NCBI RefSeq assembly: GCF_004010155.1
Contig: NZ_RRYH01000011.1
Coordinates: 1 to 64,000 of the forward strand
Source: Solirhodobacter olei
GTDB lineage: Bacteria; Pseudomonadota; Alphaproteobacteria; Rhodobacterales; Rhodobacteraceae
Reading direction: 5' to 3'
Length of the DNA: 64,000 nt
A program made the position numbers and the translations under genes. The notes below the pieces were generated by a model, which was not told the origin of the DNA, made no database searches, and saw only the letters and a program-made list of their open reading frames with translations. Below, one piece after another: positions 27,377 through 35,530 of this stretch (position 1 is the stretch's first letter; each line of letters opens with the position of its first letter).

Positions 27377-27446
27377 GGCCGAGGCGAGGGTTTTCCTCCG
27401 CCTGCCGGGCGGCTATGACGGCCGGGCCTAGACCATGGGAGCCGAG

Positions 27447-27923
27447 ATGCCGGAGCTTTTCGCCTATACCGACGGGGCCTGCAGCGGCAATCCCGGCCCC
27501 GGGGGATGGGGTGTCCTGCTGATCGCGCGCGAAGGCGGGGCGGTGGTGAAGACCCGCGAGCTTGCCGGCGGCGAAGCGCTGACCACCAACAACCGGATGG
27601 AGCTTATGGCCGCGATCTCTGCACTGGAGGCGCTGGGGCGGGCCTCTGACATCACGGTGGTGACCGACAGCGCCTATGTGAAGAACGGCATTACCGAATG
27701 GATGTTCAACTGGAAGCGCCGCGGCTGGAAGACGGCTGAGGGCAAGCCGGTGAAAAATGCCGACCTCTGGCAGCGGCTGGATACGGCGCGCGGGCGCCAC
27801 ACGGTCAACTGGCAGTGGATCAAGGGCCATGCCGGCCACGAGGAGAACGAGCGCGCCGACGAGCTCGCCCGCGGCGGCATGGCGCCCTACAAGGCCGGCA
27901 AAGCTGCCAAGAGCGCCGGTTAG
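27447..27923 (+). CDS. rnhA: Ribonuclease HI
   Basis: A 158-residue RNase H. The catalytic carboxylates are visible in [36 protein letters not shown] and the final Asp of NERADELA, with the second His region KGHAGHEEN. It removes RNA from RNA-DNA hybrids. A GGGAG five bases upstream favours the ATG at 27447 over the in-frame ATG at 27435. Confidence 0.96.
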   Translation: MPELFAYTDGACSGNPGPGGWGVLLIAREGGAVVKTRELAGGEALTTNNRMELMAAISALEALGRASDITVVTDSAYVKNGITEWMFNWKRRGWKTAEGKPVKNADLWQRLDTARGRHTVNWQWIKGHAGHEENERADELARGGMAPYKAGKAAKSAG

Positions 27924-27972
27924 GCCCTGAAACAGGCTTTACAGGAACATCCGCTCGCCTAGACTTTCGGGC

Positions 27973-28485
27973 ATGTCGCGCAGCCGAACCATTCCGGACG
28001 AGACGGTCTTTGCGACCCTTCGGCAAATGCTTGCGGAAGGGGGGGACAAGGCTGCCTCCTTTGGCGCAGCAGCGCAAGCGACGGGGCTTGCCGCCTCTAC
28101 CCTGGCGCAAAGGTTCGCGACGCAGGACGGCATGGTCCGCGCGGCGCTGCTTGACGGCTGGGCCCAGATAGAGGCGGCGACCGCGGCGGCGGAGAGCGAG
28201 GCCGCGGTCTCCCCCAAGGGCGTGCCGGTGCTTCTGAAGCTGATCGGGCGCGGGCGGGAGGCGGATATCTGCCTTCTGGCCGGCCACCTGCGCGACGGGG
28301 CGCTGCATGACGCGGGCCAGGCCTGGCGCGCGCGGGTGGAGGCGGCGATCGCCCTAAGGCTCGGCGGCGGCTCGAAGGCCCGCGACAGCGCGGCAATGAT
28401 CTTCGCGGCCTGGCAGGGCCGGCTGATCTGGGGTGGACCAGGCGACAGTTTTCGCCTGAAGGACGCGCTGAAGCGGCTCGCCTGA
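27973..28485 (+). CDS. TetR-like transcriptional regulator
   Basis: A 170-residue protein with a TetR-type N-terminal helix-turn-helix: FGAAAQATGLAASTLAQRFATQDGMV resembles the second and third helices of TetR proteins (written here as FGAAAQATGLAAS then TLAQRF). The rest is helical, with no identified ligand pocket. It is shorter than most TetR proteins (190-220 residues). Target genes unknown. It converges on fmt, with ten bases between stops. Confidence 0.7.
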   Translation: MSRSRTIPDETVFATLRQMLAEGGDKAASFGAAAQATGLAASTLAQRFATQDGMVRAALLDGWAQIEAATAAAESEAAVSPKGVPVLLKLIGRGREADICLLAGHLRDGALHDAGQAWRARVEAAIALRLGGGSKARDSAAMIFAAWQGRLIWGGPGDSFRLKDALKRLA

Positions 28486-28495
28486 GCCGAATCGG

Positions 28496-29389
28496 TCAGA
28501 GCACGGGCGGAAGCGTCAGGCCGCGCAGCAACTCCCCCGCCGGCATCGGGCGCTTGCCCTGGCGCTGCGCCTCGACGATCTCCACCGCGCCCGTGCCACA
28601 GGCGATGGTGAAGCCGTGGAGCACCGTGCCCGGCGCCCCCTGCCCTTCGGCAAGCCGCGATCGGAGGAGTTTGATGCGCTCGCCCGCGATCTCGATCCAG
28701 GCGCCCGGGAAGGGCGAGAGGCCGCGGACCTGGCGGTCGACCTCCTCCGCCGTCCGGGTGAAATCGACCCGCGCCTCGGCCTTGTCGATCTTGGCGGCGT
28801 AGGTCACGCCGGCCTCGGGCTGCGGCTCTGGGGTGCGGCTGTCGAGGGTTTCGAGCGCCTCGACGATGGCCTCTGCGCCGAGCGCGGCGAGGCGGTCGCG
28901 CAGGTCCTGCGTCGTCTCCTCCGCCCCGATCGGGGTGGCGCGGCGCAGGAGCACCGGGCCGGTGTCGAGACCGGCCTCCATCTGCATGATGCAGACGCCG
29001 GTCTCCGCGTCGCCGGACAGGATCGCGCGATGGATCGGCGCCGCCCCGCGCCAGCGCGGCAGCAGCGAAGCATGGACGTTGAGGCAGCCCTTCGCCGGCG
29101 CATCGAGCACCGCTTGCGGCAGGATCAGCCCATAGGCCGCGACGACGGCGGCATCCGCCCCGAGGGCGGCGAACTCGGCCTGCGCCTCGCGCCCCTTGAG
29201 GCTTGTCGGGTGGCGGACGGGCAGACCCAGCGCCTCGGCCTGGGCCTGCACGGGGCTGGGGCGGTCCTTCTTGCCACGGCCCGCGGGACGGGGTGGCTGG
29301 CAGTAGACGGCGAGCACCTCGTGCCGGGCGGCGAGCGCCTCGAGGATAGGTACGGCGAAATCGGGCGTGCCCATGAAAACGAGTTTCAT
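28496..29389 (-). CDS. fmt: Methionyl-tRNA formyltransferase
   Basis: A 297-residue enzyme that formylates initiator Met-tRNA. It has [16 protein letters not shown], the catalytic block [20 protein letters not shown], and LDTGPVLL, followed by the OB-like C-terminal domain ([15 protein letters not shown]). It is the last gene of a tight run in which every gene overlaps the next by four bases: def, def, def-like, fmt. That run couples formylation with later deformylation. Confidence 0.97.
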   Translation of the reverse strand: MKLVFMGTPDFAVPILEALAARHEVLAVYCQPPRPAGRGKKDRPSPVQAQAEALGLPVRHPTSLKGREAQAEFAALGADAAVVAAYGLILPQAVLDAPAKGCLNVHASLLPRWRGAAPIHRAILSGDAETGVCIMQMEAGLDTGPVLLRRATPIGAEETTQDLRDRLAALGAEAIVEALETLDSRTPEPQPEAGVTYAAKIDKAEARVDFTRTAEEVDRQVRGLSPFPGAWIEIAGERIKLLRSRLAEGQGAPGTVLHGFTIACGTGAVEIVEAQRQGKRPMPAGELLRGLTLPPVL

Positions 29390-29886
29390 CCGCGCCGGCC
29401 CTTTTTCTGGGCCTTCGACAGCAACATCTTCCGCTTCAGGGGCGAGAGGTTGTCGAAGAACATCCGTCCGTTCACATGATCGATCTGGTGCTGCACGGAG
29501 GTGGCCCAGAGGTTGACGAAGTCGCGCTCCTCCAGCTCTCCCGCCGCGTTCAGGTAGCGCACCGTCACCGCACGGGGACGGGAGATGACGGCGGAGAAGC
29601 CGGGCAGGTTCGGGCTCGCCTCCTCATGCTCGCGCGGCTGGACGGAGGCGTGCAGGATCTCGGGATTGGCGAGCAGGACGGCCTGGCCGCGCTTCTCGGA
29701 ACAATCGACCACGGCGAGGCGCAGCATCACCCCGATCTGCGGCCCGGCAAGGCCATAGCCCGGCATCGCGTCCATCGTCTCGACCATGTCGGCCCAGATG
29801 GCGCGGATCTCGTCTGTGATCGCCTCGACCGGGGCCGCGGCGGTCTGCAGCCGGCGGTCGGGCCAGGGCAGGAAGGGGCGGATCAT
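29386..29886 (-). CDS. Peptide deformylase-like protein, catalytic residues lost
   Basis: A 166-residue member of the deformylase fold. Motif 1 is kept ([10 protein letters not shown], residues 43-52). Motif 2, normally EGCLS, reads EASPN, so the metal-binding Cys is Ser91. Motif 3, normally QHExDH, reads QHQIDH, so the catalytic Glu is Gln134 while both His remain. It is therefore predicted to be inactive as a deformylase or to have a different role, such as binding nascent chains or formyl-Met. It overlaps fmt and the active def by four bases each. Confidence 0.85.
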   Translation of the reverse strand: MIRPFLPWPDRRLQTAAAPVEAITDEIRAIWADMVETMDAMPGYGLAGPQIGVMLRLAVVDCSEKRGQAVLLANPEILHASVQPREHEEASPNLPGFSAVISRPRAVTVRYLNAAGELEERDFVNLWATSVQHQIDHVNGRMFFDNLSPLKRKMLLSKAQKKGRRG

Positions 29887-30398
29887 ACCGGCCCCAGGGC
29901 CGCGAGTGCGGGGTCGAGAGCGGCGCGGGCCGCCGCGTCCAGATAGTCGATGCAGAGGACGCCATCGAGGTGGTCGCGCTCGTGCTGGACGCAGGTCGCC
30001 TCGAAGCCGGTGAAGCGCTCCTCCACCTGCGTGCCGTCGAGGGTGGTGAACCGCAGCGTCACCTCGGCCGGGCGGGCGACATCGGCGGGGATGCCGGGCA
30101 GCGACAGGCAGCCCTCGGTCCGGGTGATGGTATCTGCGGAGGCGCCGGCGATCTCGGGGTCGATCATCACGCGGGGGGTGGGCGTGCCCTCCTTCCAGCC
30201 GCAGTCCATGACGAAGATCCGGCGCATCTCGCCTATCTGCGGCCCGGCGAGGCCGCGGCCGGGCGCGGCGTACATGATGCGCAGCATCTCTTCCGCGAGC
30301 GCGCGGATCTCGGGGGTCACGGCGCCGACGGACTCTGCCCGCTGCCGCAGGCGGGGATCGGGCCAGCTGAGGATCGGGCGGTCGGCGGGGTCGGTCAC
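29883..30398 (-). CDS. def: Peptide deformylase (second copy)
   Basis: A 171-residue deformylase with all three motifs: [18 protein letters not shown] (metal ligand Cys97) and QHERDHLDG (His139, Glu140, His143). It removes the formyl group from new polypeptides. The start is GTG at 30398, within the stop of the upstream def. The frame continues further upstream, but that is antisense-like sequence over the other def gene. Copy number is discussed in the findings. Confidence 0.92.
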   Translation of the reverse strand: MTDPADRPILSWPDPRLRQRAESVGAVTPEIRALAEEMLRIMYAAPGRGLAGPQIGEMRRIFVMDCGWKEGTPTPRVMIDPEIAGASADTITRTEGCLSLPGIPADVARPAEVTLRFTTLDGTQVEERFTGFEATCVQHERDHLDGVLCIDYLDAAARAALDPALAALGPV

Positions 30399-30916
30399 GC
30401 GCGGGCCCGCTCGCGTTTCAGCTTTTCCATCTTGCGGGTGATCATCTGGCGCCGCAGCGGCTTCAGGTAATCGATGAAGAGCTTGCCGTCGAGGTGGTCG
30501 ATCTCGTGCTGCACGCAGGTCGCCCAGAGGCCGGTGAAATGCTCCTCCGCCTCGGTGCCGTCGAGGGTGAGCCAGCGGACCTTCACCTCGGCCGGGCGTT
30601 CCACATCGGCATATTGGTCGGGGATCGAAAGGCAGCCTTCCTCGTAAGTGCCGCGCTCTTCCGAGGACCAGGTGATCGTAGGGTTTATCAACACCATAGG
30701 CCGCGGCGGCAGCTCGGAATCCTTGACGCAATCCATCACCAGGAGCCGCGTCATCACGCCGACCTGTGGCGCGGCGAGGCCGATGCCTGGGGCATCGTAC
30801 ATCGTCTCCAGCATGTCGTCGGCCAGCTTCACGATCTCGGGCGAGATCGCGGCGACCGGCTGGCACATCTTGCGCAGCCGGGGATCGGGGTGAATGAGGA
30901 TCGGACGCAGGCTCAT
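30395..30916 (-). CDS. def: Peptide deformylase (canonical copy)
   Basis: A 173-residue class I deformylase: GIGLAAPQVG, EGCLSIPDQYADVERP (Cys95) and QHEIDHLDGKLFIDYLK (His137, Glu138, His141). The motifs and the basic C-terminal helix (RRQMITRKMEKLKRERA) match the housekeeping enzyme. It is the first gene of the def-def-def-fmt run, with its promoter presumably in the 117-base gap before the patB/malY-type gene on the other strand. Confidence 0.96.
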   Translation of the reverse strand: MSLRPILIHPDPRLRKMCQPVAAISPEIVKLADDMLETMYDAPGIGLAAPQVGVMTRLLVMDCVKDSELPPRPMVLINPTITWSSEERGTYEEGCLSIPDQYADVERPAEVKVRWLTLDGTEAEEHFTGLWATCVQHEIDHLDGKLFIDYLKPLRRQMITRKMEKLKRERARA

Positions 30917-31033
30917 GCGAGGGATTTAGGCGATCCGAGCCGGGCGCGCAACGGTTCAGGCGGCAGTGCGGGCGGGCGGTCTTGCGCCTGCCGGGGAAGC
31001 GGCTAGGGTCGGCGCCAAACGGAGAGCCAGCCC

Positions 31034-32212
31034 ATGTCCAATCCCTTCGACGAGATCATCAACCGCCGCGGAAGCCATTGCGCCAAGTGGGACAACCTGG
31101 AGATGGCCTGCGGCGTCTCGCCTGAGACGGGCCTTGCCATGTGGGTGGCGGATATGGATTTCCGACCGCCCGCCTGCGTCAGCGCCGCGCTGCAGGGCAT
31201 GGTGGATCACGGCATCTACGGCTATTTCGGCGACGACCGGGACTACAAGGCCGCGATCGGCTGGTGGATGAAGACCCGCCACGGCTGGGAGATCGAGCCG
31301 GACTGGATCTTCACCACCCATGGCCTGGTGAACGGCACCGCGATGTGCATCGAGGCTTTCACCAAGCCGGGCGACGGGGTCGTGCTTTTCACGCCGGTCT
31401 ACCACGCCTTCCACCGCGTCATCAAAGCTGCCGAGCGCGAGGTGGTGGAATGCAAGCTCGTCAACGCCTCCGGGCGCTACGAGATGGATTTCGACACCTA
31501 CGACGCCCAGATGACCGGCAAGGAGACGATGCTCATCCTCTGCTCGCCGCACAACCCGGGCGGGCGGGTCTGGACCGAGGGCGAGCTTAAGGACATCGCC
31601 GCCTTCGCGGAGCGCCACAACCTGACCATCGTCAGCGACGAGATTCACCACGACCTCGTCTTCCCGGGCAACAGGCATCACGTGATGGCGAAGGCGGTTC
31701 CGGACTGCCTCGGCCGACTGGTGATGATGACCGCCACGACCAAGACCTTCAACATCGCAGGCGGCCACAGCGGCAATGTCATCATCCCGGACGAGACGCT
31801 GCGCGCGCGCTTCGCGGCGAAGATGATGGCGCTGGGGATCTCGCCCAATTCCTTCGGGCTGATCATGGCGACGGCGGCCTATTCCGAGGAGGGCGCGGCT
31901 TGGGTTGACGACCTGATGGACTATCTCGACGGCAACAGGAAGCTTTTCGACGAAGGCGTGAACGCGATCCCGGGGCTGGCCTCGATGCCGCTGGAGGCGA
32001 CCTACCTGGCCTGGGTTGATTTCAGCCGCACCGGGATGGCGGCGGAGGAGTTCACCGCGCGGGTGGAGACGCAGGCTCAGATCGGCGTGAACCGTGGGCC
32101 GGCCTTCGGGCGCGGGGGCGAGGACTTCCTGCGTTTCAACATCGCGGCGCCTCGGAGCCTGGTGGAAGAGGCGGTGGAGCGGCTGCAGAAGGCATTTGCC
32201 GACCTGCAATAG
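31034..32212 (+). CDS. PatB/MalY-type PLP enzyme (putative C-S lyase)
   Basis: A 392-residue fold-type I PLP enzyme. WVADMDF near residue 37, SPHNPGGRVWT, IVSDEIHHDLVF and the PLP lysine in TATTKTFNIAGGHSG are diagnostic of the MalY/PatB group. These split cystathionine or related cysteine conjugates. The start is at MSNPFDEIINRRGSHCAKW. It stands alone and is transcribed divergently from the def operon. Real substrate not determinable. Confidence 0.9.
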   Translation: MSNPFDEIINRRGSHCAKWDNLEMACGVSPETGLAMWVADMDFRPPACVSAALQGMVDHGIYGYFGDDRDYKAAIGWWMKTRHGWEIEPDWIFTTHGLVNGTAMCIEAFTKPGDGVVLFTPVYHAFHRVIKAAEREVVECKLVNASGRYEMDFDTYDAQMTGKETMLILCSPHNPGGRVWTEGELKDIAAFAERHNLTIVSDEIHHDLVFPGNRHHVMAKAVPDCLGRLVMMTATTKTFNIAGGHSGNVIIPDETLRARFAAKMMALGISPNSFGLIMATAAYSEEGAAWVDDLMDYLDGNRKLFDEGVNAIPGLASMPLEATYLAWVDFSRTGMAAEEFTARVETQAQIGVNRGPAFGRGGEDFLRFNIAAPRSLVEEAVERLQKAFADLQ

Positions 32213-32346
32213 GCCGGGCGGCGCAAGCGGCTGGAAAGGCTGAGAAATCGGGGTGCCGATTCACCACAGCCTTCGCACCGCTTTCGCACCGTAATGTACC
32301 GTATTTCGGGACGGTGGTCGGGCAGTTTGCGCAACGGGCGGTAAAC

Positions 32347-32372
32347 GGTGCGCAATGAATGCGCACCCTACG
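32347..32372. repeat. Palindromic repeat, full copy 1
   Basis: GGTGCGCA and TGCGCACC form an 8-base-pair stem around ATGAA, followed by CTACG. The identical 26 bases occur again at 40150-40175, and a shorter version occurs at 33677-33692. It lies just before the stop of the gene at 32380. It behaves like a small REP-type element. Confidence 0.8.
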
Positions 32373-32379
32373 CCGGGTG

Positions 32380-32748
32380 TCAGAAGTGCGACTTGGGCTC
32401 GTCGGGCTTGCCGGCGGCGAGGGCGAGGAGGCCGCCGACGAGGCAGAAGCCGATCGGGAACATGGTGAAGACGCCGAAGCCGAAGGCGTTGAACATCAGC
32501 ACCGCCGCGACGATCATCAGGATCCCGCCCCAGAGCGCGCGGACCTTGGCCATGGCCCCGCCGGCGAGCGCAAGGAGGGGGGCGAGGAAGCTCGTCACCT
32601 GGATCAGCTGGCCGTTGCTGACCTCGCCGAACATCTGGCCGACCTCGGCGTGATTGCGCACCACCTCGGTATAGCCGTAGCCGAAAAAGCCCACGACCAT
32701 CGCGATCAGCCCGCCGATCACACCCAGTATCAATGCCGCGTTGCGCAT
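32380..32748 (-). CDS. Small membrane protein of unknown function
   Basis: A 122-residue protein with four predicted membrane segments (starting ALILGVIGGLIAMVVGFFGY) and a short polar tail ending in PDEPKSHF. A soluble loop EVVRNHAEVGQMFGEVSNG separates the first two segments. It resembles DUF4064-like four-helix membrane proteins in layout, but I do not assign it to a family firmly. No neighbour suggests a role. Confidence 0.7.
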   Translation of the reverse strand: MRNAALILGVIGGLIAMVVGFFGYGYTEVVRNHAEVGQMFGEVSNGQLIQVTSFLAPLLALAGGAMAKVRALWGGILMIVAAVLMFNAFGFGVFTMFPIGFCLVGGLLALAAGKPDEPKSHF

Positions 32749-32963
32749 GGATCCGTCCTGTCCTTGCCGCTGCGTGCGCCACGGCTTCCGGGCTCGAGAT
32801 AAGGCCCCCTGCCCCCGGAAATCAAGCGACGACAGGGCAAGAGGCGCGATCCCGCCGGGGCTGACGGAGCGTCAAACGGGCGTGGCGCCCGGGCCGGAAT
32901 ACTTCGGCCGTTACCGAAGCGTTCCCGGCTGACCGGAGGGCCGGCGGATGCTAGGCTTGGCGG

Positions 32964-33686
32964 ATGACCAACCTTCCCAGCGGAAATTCCATCGCCGAGG
33001 TCGCCCATCTCATCGGGGATGCGGCGCGGGCCAATATGCTTGCCGCGCTGATGGGCGGCCGGGCGCTGACGGCGGGAGAGCTTGCCCGGCACGCCGGCGT
33101 CACAGCGCAGACCACCAGCGGGCATCTGGCGAAGATGACCGAGGCGCGGCTGCTGGCGGTCGAGAAGCAGGGCCGGCACCGCTACTACCGGCTGGCCACG
33201 GCAGATGTGGCGCAGGCGATCCACGCGCTGATGGCGCTGGCTGCGGACGGGCCGCCGCGCTACCGCCCGGTGGGCCCGCGCGACGCGGCGCTGCGGCTGG
33301 CGCGGACCTGTTACGACCACATGGCCGGGCGGCTGGCCCTTGCGCTGGCCGACAGCCTGGTGCGCGAGGGGCATGTGCTGCTTGCCGATGGCGCCGGGCT
33401 GGTGACGGAGCGGGGCGAGGCGTTCTTTTCCGGGCTTGGCATCGATGTGACGGGGGCGACGCAGAGCCGGCGGCCGCTTTGCCGGACCTGTCTCGACTGG
33501 TCGGAGCGGCGGCCGCATATCGCCGGGCGGCTTGGCGCGGCGCTGCTGGACTCGGCGCTGGAGCGGGGCTGGGTGGTGCGGCAGGCGGAGAGCCGGGCCC
33601 TGCGGCTGACGCGGGCGGGAGAGTCGGGGTTTGCGGCGGCGTTCCGGCTGCCATCGGACTGGCGGGTGGAGGGCGTTGCGCAATGA
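32964..33686 (+). CDS. ArsR-type winged-helix regulator with C-terminal domain
   Basis: A 240-residue protein. The first 85 residues form an ArsR-like winged helix (DAARANMLAALMGGRALTAG, then VTAQTTSGHLAKM, then KQGRHRYYRL). The remaining 150 residues are an added domain with a cysteine pair in RRPLCRTCLDWSERRPHIAG, perhaps a sensor. It is twice the length of simple ArsR proteins. Its stop codon TGA is part of a palindromic repeat copy (33677-33692), so the repeat shapes the C-terminus (VAQ). Confidence 0.85.
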   Translation: MTNLPSGNSIAEVAHLIGDAARANMLAALMGGRALTAGELARHAGVTAQTTSGHLAKMTEARLLAVEKQGRHRYYRLATADVAQAIHALMALAADGPPRYRPVGPRDAALRLARTCYDHMAGRLALALADSLVREGHVLLADGAGLVTERGEAFFSGLGIDVTGATQSRRPLCRTCLDWSERRPHIAGRLGAALLDSALERGWVVRQAESRALRLTRAGESGFAAAFRLPSDWRVEGVAQ

Positions 33687-33692
33687 ATGCGC
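33677..33692. repeat. Palindromic repeat, short diverged copy
   Basis: The 16-base core TGCGCAATGAATGCGC matches the full copies at 32347 and 40150, but the outer stem bases differ. The TGA inside it terminates the ArsR-type gene. Confidence 0.65.
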
Positions 33693-33848
33693 GCGCCTCA
33701 CGCGGTGAGGAGGGGCAGCGCCCGACCGCGGGGGGGGGCGCTAGGGACGGCCGAGGTCTGTCCGTTTATGGTTTAATGAACCCCTTAGGTTTGCCGGGGC
33801 GAAGACTCACCAGAAGCGCCCGCCCTGGGGGCCTCGGGCGCTGGCCCG

Positions 33849-33863
33849 GCGGGCTTCGCCCGC
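33849..33863 (+). terminator. Hairpin after ArsR-type gene
   Basis: GCGGGC (33849-33854) and GCCCGC (33858-33863) pair across TTC, followed by TGTTTCGGG. It lies between converging genes. The 200-base gap (33687-33887) contains no other feature I can support. Confidence 0.5.
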
Positions 33864-33887
33864 TGTTTCGGGCCATTCAGGGTGGGG

Positions 33888-34244
33888 TCAGCGGGGCGGG
33901 ATCAGCGCGACGGGGGCGTTCTCGTCCTTGTCGAAATCCACCGGCGGATCGTCTGCGGCCACGCGGGACCATTTGAAATCGCAGACCAGCTCACCCCGAT
34001 CCTCGACCGAGGCGACGATCAGGCATTGCATCAGGTGGCGGGAGCCGTCGTAGAGATCGACCAAGCCGCGCAGATGCGGAACCTGCTCGGCATCCAGCGC
34101 GAAGCCGCGATCCCAGATGCGCAGGACGGGATAGGTTTCCTCTCCCACCCGCACACGCAGGCGGGCGCGGCGCTTGGCATCGTTCTTGCGCGCGGCTTCA
34201 AGCCCGGCACGCACTTCTTCCGGCAGGAATTCCATCGCAGACAT
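33888..34244 (-). CDS. Conserved-looking hypothetical protein
   Basis: A 118-residue soluble protein beginning MSAMEFLPEEVRAGLEAARKND. It contains LRVRVGEETYPVLRIWDRGFALDAEQVPHLRGLVDLYD in two blocks, a beta-rich core resembling PilZ-like or YcgR-like small beta barrels. I do not claim that identity. A good AAGGAGG site precedes the ATG. No genes around it suggest a role. Confidence 0.75.
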   Translation of the reverse strand: MSAMEFLPEEVRAGLEAARKNDAKRRARLRVRVGEETYPVLRIWDRGFALDAEQVPHLRGLVDLYDGSRHLMQCLIVASVEDRGELVCDFKWSRVAADDPPVDFDKDENAPVALIPPR

Positions 34245-34405
34245 CGCCTCCTTACCCTTTAAGTCTGTGCCACGGTTGGCGAAATCAAGGTAGCCGAAAG
34301 GCGGAAACGAATTGTGAGCGGCGCGTTGCCAATATGTGACGGAGCGTGACGGTTTTGCGACAAACCGGGGCACGGCAGGGCGCGGCGCTGGCCCCCGAAA
34401 CGCGG

Positions 34406-34433
34406 GCGCGCCCGCCGGGGACGGCGGGCGCGC
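34406..34433 (-). terminator. Distal hairpin after dapA
   Basis: A perfect 12-base-pair stem (GCGCGCCCGCCG at 34406-34417, complement at 34422-34433) with a four-base loop. It lies about 40 bases past the dapA stop, and on the minus strand it is followed by CCGCGTTTC. Probably the main terminator of dapA. Confidence 0.7.
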
Positions 34434-34456
34434 GGGACCTTTTCCAAGGTTTGTGT

Positions 34457-34471
34457 CCGGGCGGCGCCCGG
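34457..34471 (-). terminator. Proximal hairpin after dapA
   Basis: CCGGGC (34457-34462) pairs with GCCCGG (34466-34471) around a three-base loop, directly after the dapA stop. Together with the larger hairpin at 34406-34433 it makes a double terminator. Confidence 0.55.
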
Positions 34472-34472
34472 C

Positions 34473-35357
34473 CTAGTTGATCAGGCCGGCGTGGCGCATC
34501 GCGGCGTCGATCCGGGCGCGGACGCCCTCGGTCACCGGCACGAGCGGCAGGCGCACCTCCTCGCCGCACATGCCGAGGCGCGAGAGGCCGTATTTCGCCC
34601 CGGCGAGCCCCGGCTCGAGGAAGATCGCGGTGTGGAGCGGCATCAGCCGGTCCTGATACTCCAGCGCCTTGGCGTAATCGCCGGCGAGCGTGGCGGCCTG
34701 GAACTCGGCACAGAGCCGCGGCGCCACGTTGGCGGTGACCGAGATGCAGCCCACCCCGCCATGAGCGTTGAAGCCCAGCGCCGATGCGTCTTCGCCGGAA
34801 AGCTGGATGAAATCGGCGCCGCAGGTGGCGCGCTGCTTCGAGACGCGGGTGATGTCGCCGGTCGCGTCCTTGACGCCGGCGATGCGGGGAAGCTTGGCGA
34901 GCTCTCCCATCGTTTCGGGCGACATGTCGATCACCGAGCGGGGCGGGATGTTGTAGATGATGATCGGCAGGCCAGTGGCGTCATGCACCGCCTTGAAATG
35001 CGCGATCAGCCCGGCCTGCGTCGGCTTGTTGTAATAGGGGGTCACCACCAGCGCCGCGTCGGCGCCCGAGGCCTCTGCATGCTGGGCGAGGCGCACCGCC
35101 TCGGTCGTGTTGTTCGACCCGGCGCCGGCGATCACCGGCACGCGGCCGGCGGCGGCCTTGACCACCTCGGCCACGACAAGGTCGTGCTCGGCATGGGAAA
35201 GCGTCGGGCTTTCGCCAGTGGTGCCGACGGGGACGAGGCCCGTGGTGCCCTCGGCGATCTGCCAGTCGACCAGTTTTTTCAGCGCGTCCAGGTCCAGGGC
35301 GCCGTTCTTGAACGGCGTCACCAGGGCGGTAAGAGATCCGCTGATCCTGTTGGTCAT
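34473..35357 (-). CDS. dapA: 4-hydroxy-tetrahydrodipicolinate synthase
   Basis: A 294-residue TIM-barrel aldolase that condenses pyruvate with aspartate semialdehyde, the first step toward lysine and peptidoglycan diaminopimelate. It has [38 protein letters not shown] and the Schiff-base lysine in [11 protein letters not shown]. The start at 35357 ([16 protein letters not shown]) follows AAGGAG. A start six codons upstream is possible. It diverges from the lytic transglycosylase gene, another cell-wall function. Confidence 0.97.
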   Translation of the reverse strand: MTNRISGSLTALVTPFKNGALDLDALKKLVDWQIAEGTTGLVPVGTTGESPTLSHAEHDLVVAEVVKAAAGRVPVIAGAGSNNTTEAVRLAQHAEASGADAALVVTPYYNKPTQAGLIAHFKAVHDATGLPIIIYNIPPRSVIDMSPETMGELAKLPRIAGVKDATGDITRVSKQRATCGADFIQLSGEDASALGFNAHGGVGCISVTANVAPRLCAEFQAATLAGDYAKALEYQDRLMPLHTAIFLEPGLAGAKYGLSRLGMCGEEVRLPLVPVTEGVRARIDAAMRHAGLIN

Positions 35358-35530
35358 GACACGCTTCTCCTTCAATGGGCGTCTTGCTGAATCGCCCGGC
35401 TTCGAACCCGGCGGACCCTAGCCGGGCGGCGCGAGCTTGCCAAGTTTGTGTGTTGCGGACGCGGGGTGCTGAGGTACAATTAGCCTGTCGACGCCGACTG
35501 AACCCAAACCCCCGCACAGTTTCACCCAGA

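Noticed and set aside
34336-34352. Direct repeat TGACGG-AGCG-TGACGG before the hypothetical gene at 33888 as an operator
   Set aside because: A single short direct repeat with no regulator nearby; too little to call.
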